A stretch of DNA of 6,747 nucleotides from CAYSIX01 sp964431205 (lineage in GTDB: Bacteria; Planctomycetota; Phycisphaerae; Phycisphaerales; Phycisphaeraceae): positions 1 through 6,747 of the forward strand of contig CAYSIX010000219.1 in NCBI GenBank assembly GCA_964431205.1, in the 5' to 3' direction. The position numbers and the translations under genes are program-made. This document shows positions 4,983 to 6,747 of the stretch, one piece after another. Under the pieces are notes generated by a model, which was not told the DNA's origin, ran no database searches, and saw nothing but the letters and a program-made list of their open reading frames with translations. Each line of letters opens with the position of its first letter. Positions within the stretch are counted from its first letter, which is position 1.

Positions 4983-5381
4983 ATGTCATTGAGCGACCCT
5001 ATCGCCGACATGCTGACGCGGATTCGCAACGCGGCCCGAAACCGGGCCCGCCACGTGGACATCCCCAACAGCAAGATCTGCCACGGCATCGCCGACGTGC
5101 TCGTCAAGGAGGGCTACGTCCTCGGGTTCCACGTGATCGAGGACGGTCGGCAGGGTATCTTGCGGGTCGAGCTGAAGTACGGCCCGAACGGCGAGCAGTT
5201 GATCCACCGCCTGCAGCGGGAGAGCCGGCCCGGCCGCCGCGTCTACAGCAAGGTCGACGAGCTGCCCCGGCCGCTGGCGGGTCTGGGGATCTGCATCGTC
5301 AGCACGTCGCGCGGCGTGCTCTCGGACCGCCAGGCACGCCAAGAGAAGGTCGGCGGCGAGCTGTTGTGTACCGTGGAGTAG
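4983..5381 (+). CDS. rpsH: 30S ribosomal protein S8
   Basis: S8 binds the central domain of 16S rRNA. In E. coli it also represses spc operon translation through a site near rplE, and I could not identify an equivalent site here. The product has 132 residues, the family norm. It has SLSDPIADMLTRIRNA at the start, ADVLVKEGYVLGF, then RPGRRVYSKVDELPRPLAGLGICIVSTSRGVLSDRQAR, the conserved RNA-binding C-terminal half, and KVGGELLCTVE at the end. ATG 4983 has GGGAG (4968-4972) at about 10 nt. A short off-frame ATG at 4966 ends within the gene and is probably chance. Confidence 0.97.
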   Translation: MSLSDPIADMLTRIRNAARNRARHVDIPNSKICHGIADVLVKEGYVLGFHVIEDGRQGILRVELKYGPNGEQLIHRLQRESRPGRRVYSKVDELPRPLAGLGICIVSTSRGVLSDRQARQEKVGGELLCTVE

Positions 5382-5463
5382 AGGCGCGATCGGCTATGGA
5401 CACCAGGCCATGGGCCCGACCGACAACGTTGACGAACGAAGGAAGACCCAACGAATCGCTAAG

Positions 5464-5505
5464 CTGACAGCTCCGCGCTGACGGCGAACGGCTAAAGGCT
5501 CACGC
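5464..5505 (+). repeat. Six degenerate heptad repeats ending at the rplF start codon
   Basis: Six consecutive 7-nt units start at 5464, 5471, 5478, 5485, 5492 and 5499. The consensus is about CTRACSG: C at position 1 in six of six, T at 2 in five, A at 4 in five and G at 7 in five. The best unit is CTGACGG (5478-5484). CTAAAGG (5492-5498) supplies the AAAGG ribosome-binding word, 8 nt from ATG 5507. The array stops one base before the start codon. A shorter, phase-shifted CTAAG at 5459-5463 may be a decayed extra unit. The upstream part of the 125-nt spacer (5382-5458) shows nothing else convincing. A matching array precedes rpsE. Confidence 0.75.
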
Positions 5506-5506
5506 A

Positions 5507-6055
5507 ATGTCACGGATCGGAAAACAACCCGTTGAGGTGCCCGCCGGGGTCAGCGTCTCGATCCAGGGACGCGACGTCACCGTCGAGGCCGGCGGCAACC
5601 GCCTCTCGATGACCCATCGCCCGGAGGTCGACGTCCGCCTCGAAGACGACCCCAAGCGCGTCGTCGTCGAGCGCAAGGGCGAGTCGCGAACCGCCCGGGC
5701 GATGCACGGCCTGACCCGGGCCCTGATCGCCAACATGATCCAGGGCGTGACCAAGGGCTTCACCCGCGAGCTGGAGATCGCCGGCGTGGGCTGGGGCGCC
5801 CGCGTCCAGGGCCGCAAGGTCGTGCTCAACCTCGGCTACGCGGATCCCAAGGAAGTGACGATCCCCGACGGCGTGAGCGTCGAGGTGCAGCAGAACCGCG
5901 TGAAGGTCAGCGGCCCGGACAAGCAGCTCGTCGGCCAGTGCGCCGCGGTCATCCGCGCCCAGCGCAAGCCCGAGCCGTACAACGGCCGTGGGATCAAATA
6001 CTCCGACGAACAGATCATCCGCAAGCAGGGCAAGGCGTTTGCCGGCGGCGGTTGA
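5507..6055 (+). CDS. rplF: 50S ribosomal protein L6
   Basis: L6 lies near the sarcin-ricin loop of the large subunit and supports factor binding. The product has 182 residues, close to the family norm of about 177-180. The start MSRIGKQPVEVPAGV is diagnostic. The first domain ends about residue 80 with HGLTRALIANMIQGVTKGF. The second domain shows LEIAGVGWGARVQGRKVVLNLGYADPKEVTIPDGV, VSGPDKQLVGQCAAVIRAQRKPEPYNGRGIKY and ends RKQGKAFAGGG. ATG 5507 is the family start and has AAAGG (5494-5498) at 8 nt, inside the heptad array. It lies 125 nt after rpsH and 50 nt before rplR. Confidence 0.97.
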   Translation: MSRIGKQPVEVPAGVSVSIQGRDVTVEAGGNRLSMTHRPEVDVRLEDDPKRVVVERKGESRTARAMHGLTRALIANMIQGVTKGFTRELEIAGVGWGARVQGRKVVLNLGYADPKEVTIPDGVSVEVQQNRVKVSGPDKQLVGQCAAVIRAQRKPEPYNGRGIKYSDEQIIRKQGKAFAGGG

Positions 6056-6087
6056 TCGGACGCTGCGCGGCGTGGCCGCGCGGCCGA
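6056..6087 (+). repeat. Strong stem-loop right after rplF
   Basis: GCGCGGC (6065-6071) pairs perfectly with GCCGCGC (6075-6081) around GTG, and an outer TCGG (6056-6059) can pair with CCGA (6084-6087) across an asymmetric loop. It begins directly after the rplF stop. No T-run follows, and rplR starts 18 nt downstream, so it is more likely an mRNA 3'-end or processing structure than a full terminator. Confidence 0.65.
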
Positions 6088-6105
6088 TGCGAGGCAGGAA
6101 CGAAG

Positions 6106-6462
6106 ATGGACAAGAACCGACTCAAGACGATGCGACGTCAGCGCCGGCGCCGCGGCATCCGCAAGCGTGTCCAGGGCACGCCGGAGCAGCCGCGGCTCTG
6201 CGTGTTCCGCAGCTCCAAGCACCTGTACGCGCAGGTGGTCGACGACCTGGCCGGCCGCACGATCGTCGCCGCCAGCACCGTCCAGGAGAAGACCGACAAG
6301 GGCTGCACGAACGAATCGGCGAAACTGATCGGCCAGCGGATCGCCGAGCGCGCCAAGGCCGCCGGCATCGAGCGCGTGGCCTTCGATCGCAACGGCTTCC
6401 GCTTCCACGGGCGGATCAAGACCCTCGCCGAGGCCGCCCGTGAGGGTGGATTGAAGTTTTGA
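6106..6462 (+). CDS. rplR: 50S ribosomal protein L18
   Basis: L18 binds 5S rRNA together with L5 and anchors it in the central protuberance. The product has 118 residues, the family norm. Its basic N-terminus (KNRLKTMRRQRRRRGIRKRVQG) is the rRNA-binding tail. PRLCVFRSSKHLYAQVVDDLAGRTIVAAST and GQRIAERAKAAGIERVAFDRNGFRFHGRIKTLAEAAREGGLKF form the conserved core. The frame is open far upstream, but ATG 6106 gives the expected N-terminus and has AGGA (6096-6099) at 6 nt. It follows rplF by 50 nt. Confidence 0.97.
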   Translation: MDKNRLKTMRRQRRRRGIRKRVQGTPEQPRLCVFRSSKHLYAQVVDDLAGRTIVAASTVQEKTDKGCTNESAKLIGQRIAERAKAAGIERVAFDRNGFRFHGRIKTLAEAAREGGLKF

Positions 6463-6503
6463 ACAACCCCGACACGACCGCGGCCGAGACCGACGCCGCC
6501 GCA

Positions 6504-6552
6504 CTGACGACCGAACGCGAACCGCTGATCGCTAACCGCTAAAGGCTTGACC
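6504..6552 (+). repeat. Seven degenerate heptad repeats ending at the rpsE start codon
   Basis: Seven consecutive 7-nt units start at 6504, 6511, 6518, 6525, 6532, 6539 and 6546 and run with no gap into ATG 6553. C is at position 1 in all seven, T at 2 in five, A at 4 in six and G at 7 in five. CTAAAGG (6539-6545) is again the penultimate unit and again carries AAAGG, 7 nt from the ATG. The 10-mer GCTAAAGGCT (6538-6547) is identical to 5491-5500 before rplF. Within the 90-nt rplR-rpsE spacer, 6463-6503 is a GC-rich stretch with no feature I can support. Confidence 0.75.
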
Positions 6553-6747
6553 ATGGCAGAGATGTTGGACGAGGCACAGGCACTGGAATCGACGACGGTG
6601 GGGATCTACCGCACGGCGACGGTCGTCAAGGGCGGGCGACGCTTCAGCTTCGCCGCCATGGTGGTGGTCGGCGATCGCCGCGGCAACGTCGGGCTGGGCT
6701 ACGGCAAGGCGCCCGGCGTGCCGGCGGCGATCGAGAAGGCCCAGAAG
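6553..6747 (+). CDS. rpsE: 30S ribosomal protein S5, N-terminal part (3' end outside window)
   Basis: S5 sits on the solvent side of the 30S subunit at the mRNA entry channel and affects decoding accuracy. The first 65 codons are present and open to the window edge. TVVKGGRRFSFAAMVVVGDRRGNVGLGYGKAPGVPAAIEKAQK is the conserved S5 double-stranded-RNA-binding-like N-domain. Most S5 proteins have an E where APG follows YGK, so this is slightly variant. ATG 6553 is preferred over the in-frame ATG at 6562 because AAAGG (6541-6545) lies 7 nt before it. Its leader is the second heptad array. Confidence 0.96.
   Translation, partial: MAEMLDEAQALESTTVGIYRTATVVKGGRRFSFAAMVVVGDRRGNVGLGYGKAPGVPAAIEKAQK

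Noticed and set aside
5396..5467. 23-codon frame in the rpsH-rplF spacer
   Set aside because: It has no ribosome-binding site worth noting, and its end runs into the heptad array. It is probably chance.

Overview
The window is one uninterrupted, all-forward ribosomal protein cluster in canonical bacterial S10-spc order: rplB (3' end), rpsS, rplV, rpsC, rplP, rpmC, rpsQ, rplN, rplX, rplE, rpsN, rpsH, rplF, rplR, rpsE (5' end). All 15 proteins are recognisable from conserved family motifs. The 13 complete ones are open from a plausible start to a stop, with no frameshift or foreign gene. The DNA is very GC-rich, and almost every antisense or off-frame reading frame is a shadow of these genes. 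Several traits (the L2 tail, the L14 insertion, the KYGKYIKR segment in S17, a cysteine-poor S14) suggest a Planctomycetota bacterium, perhaps of the Phycisphaerae. That placement is an inference from memory of these families.

Layout. Positions 1-2083 hold the S10-type half: the end of L2, then S19, L22 and S3, with the L16 start at 2077. Positions 2077-3508 hold L16, L29, S17 and L14. L29 and S17 overlap by 4 nt (ATGA), and this is the only overlap between genes. Positions 3548-6747 hold the spc half: L24, L5, S14, S8, L6, L18 and the first 65 codons of S5. The products assemble into both ribosomal subunits. No RNA gene, mobile element, CRISPR array, clear promoter or classical terminator was found, and no stretch over 300 nt lacks a gene.

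The interest lies in the spacers. They are long for such an operon (up to 140 nt) and several carry their own structure. A 16-bp unit repeats three times, next to a hairpin arm that can pair with any copy, between rplB and rpsS. Two paired GC-rich hairpin cassettes with the same design flank rpsC. A 9-bp repeat precedes rplN. Two arrays of degenerate 7-nt repeats run almost exactly into the start codons of rplF and rpsE and supply the ribosome-binding sequence from the same heptad in each. Protein-level oddities are an enlarged, atypical KOW loop in L24 and substitutions in the highly conserved C-terminal motif of L2. None of this amounts to a new multi-gene system. The heptad leaders and the rpsC-flanking hairpins deserve a second look most.
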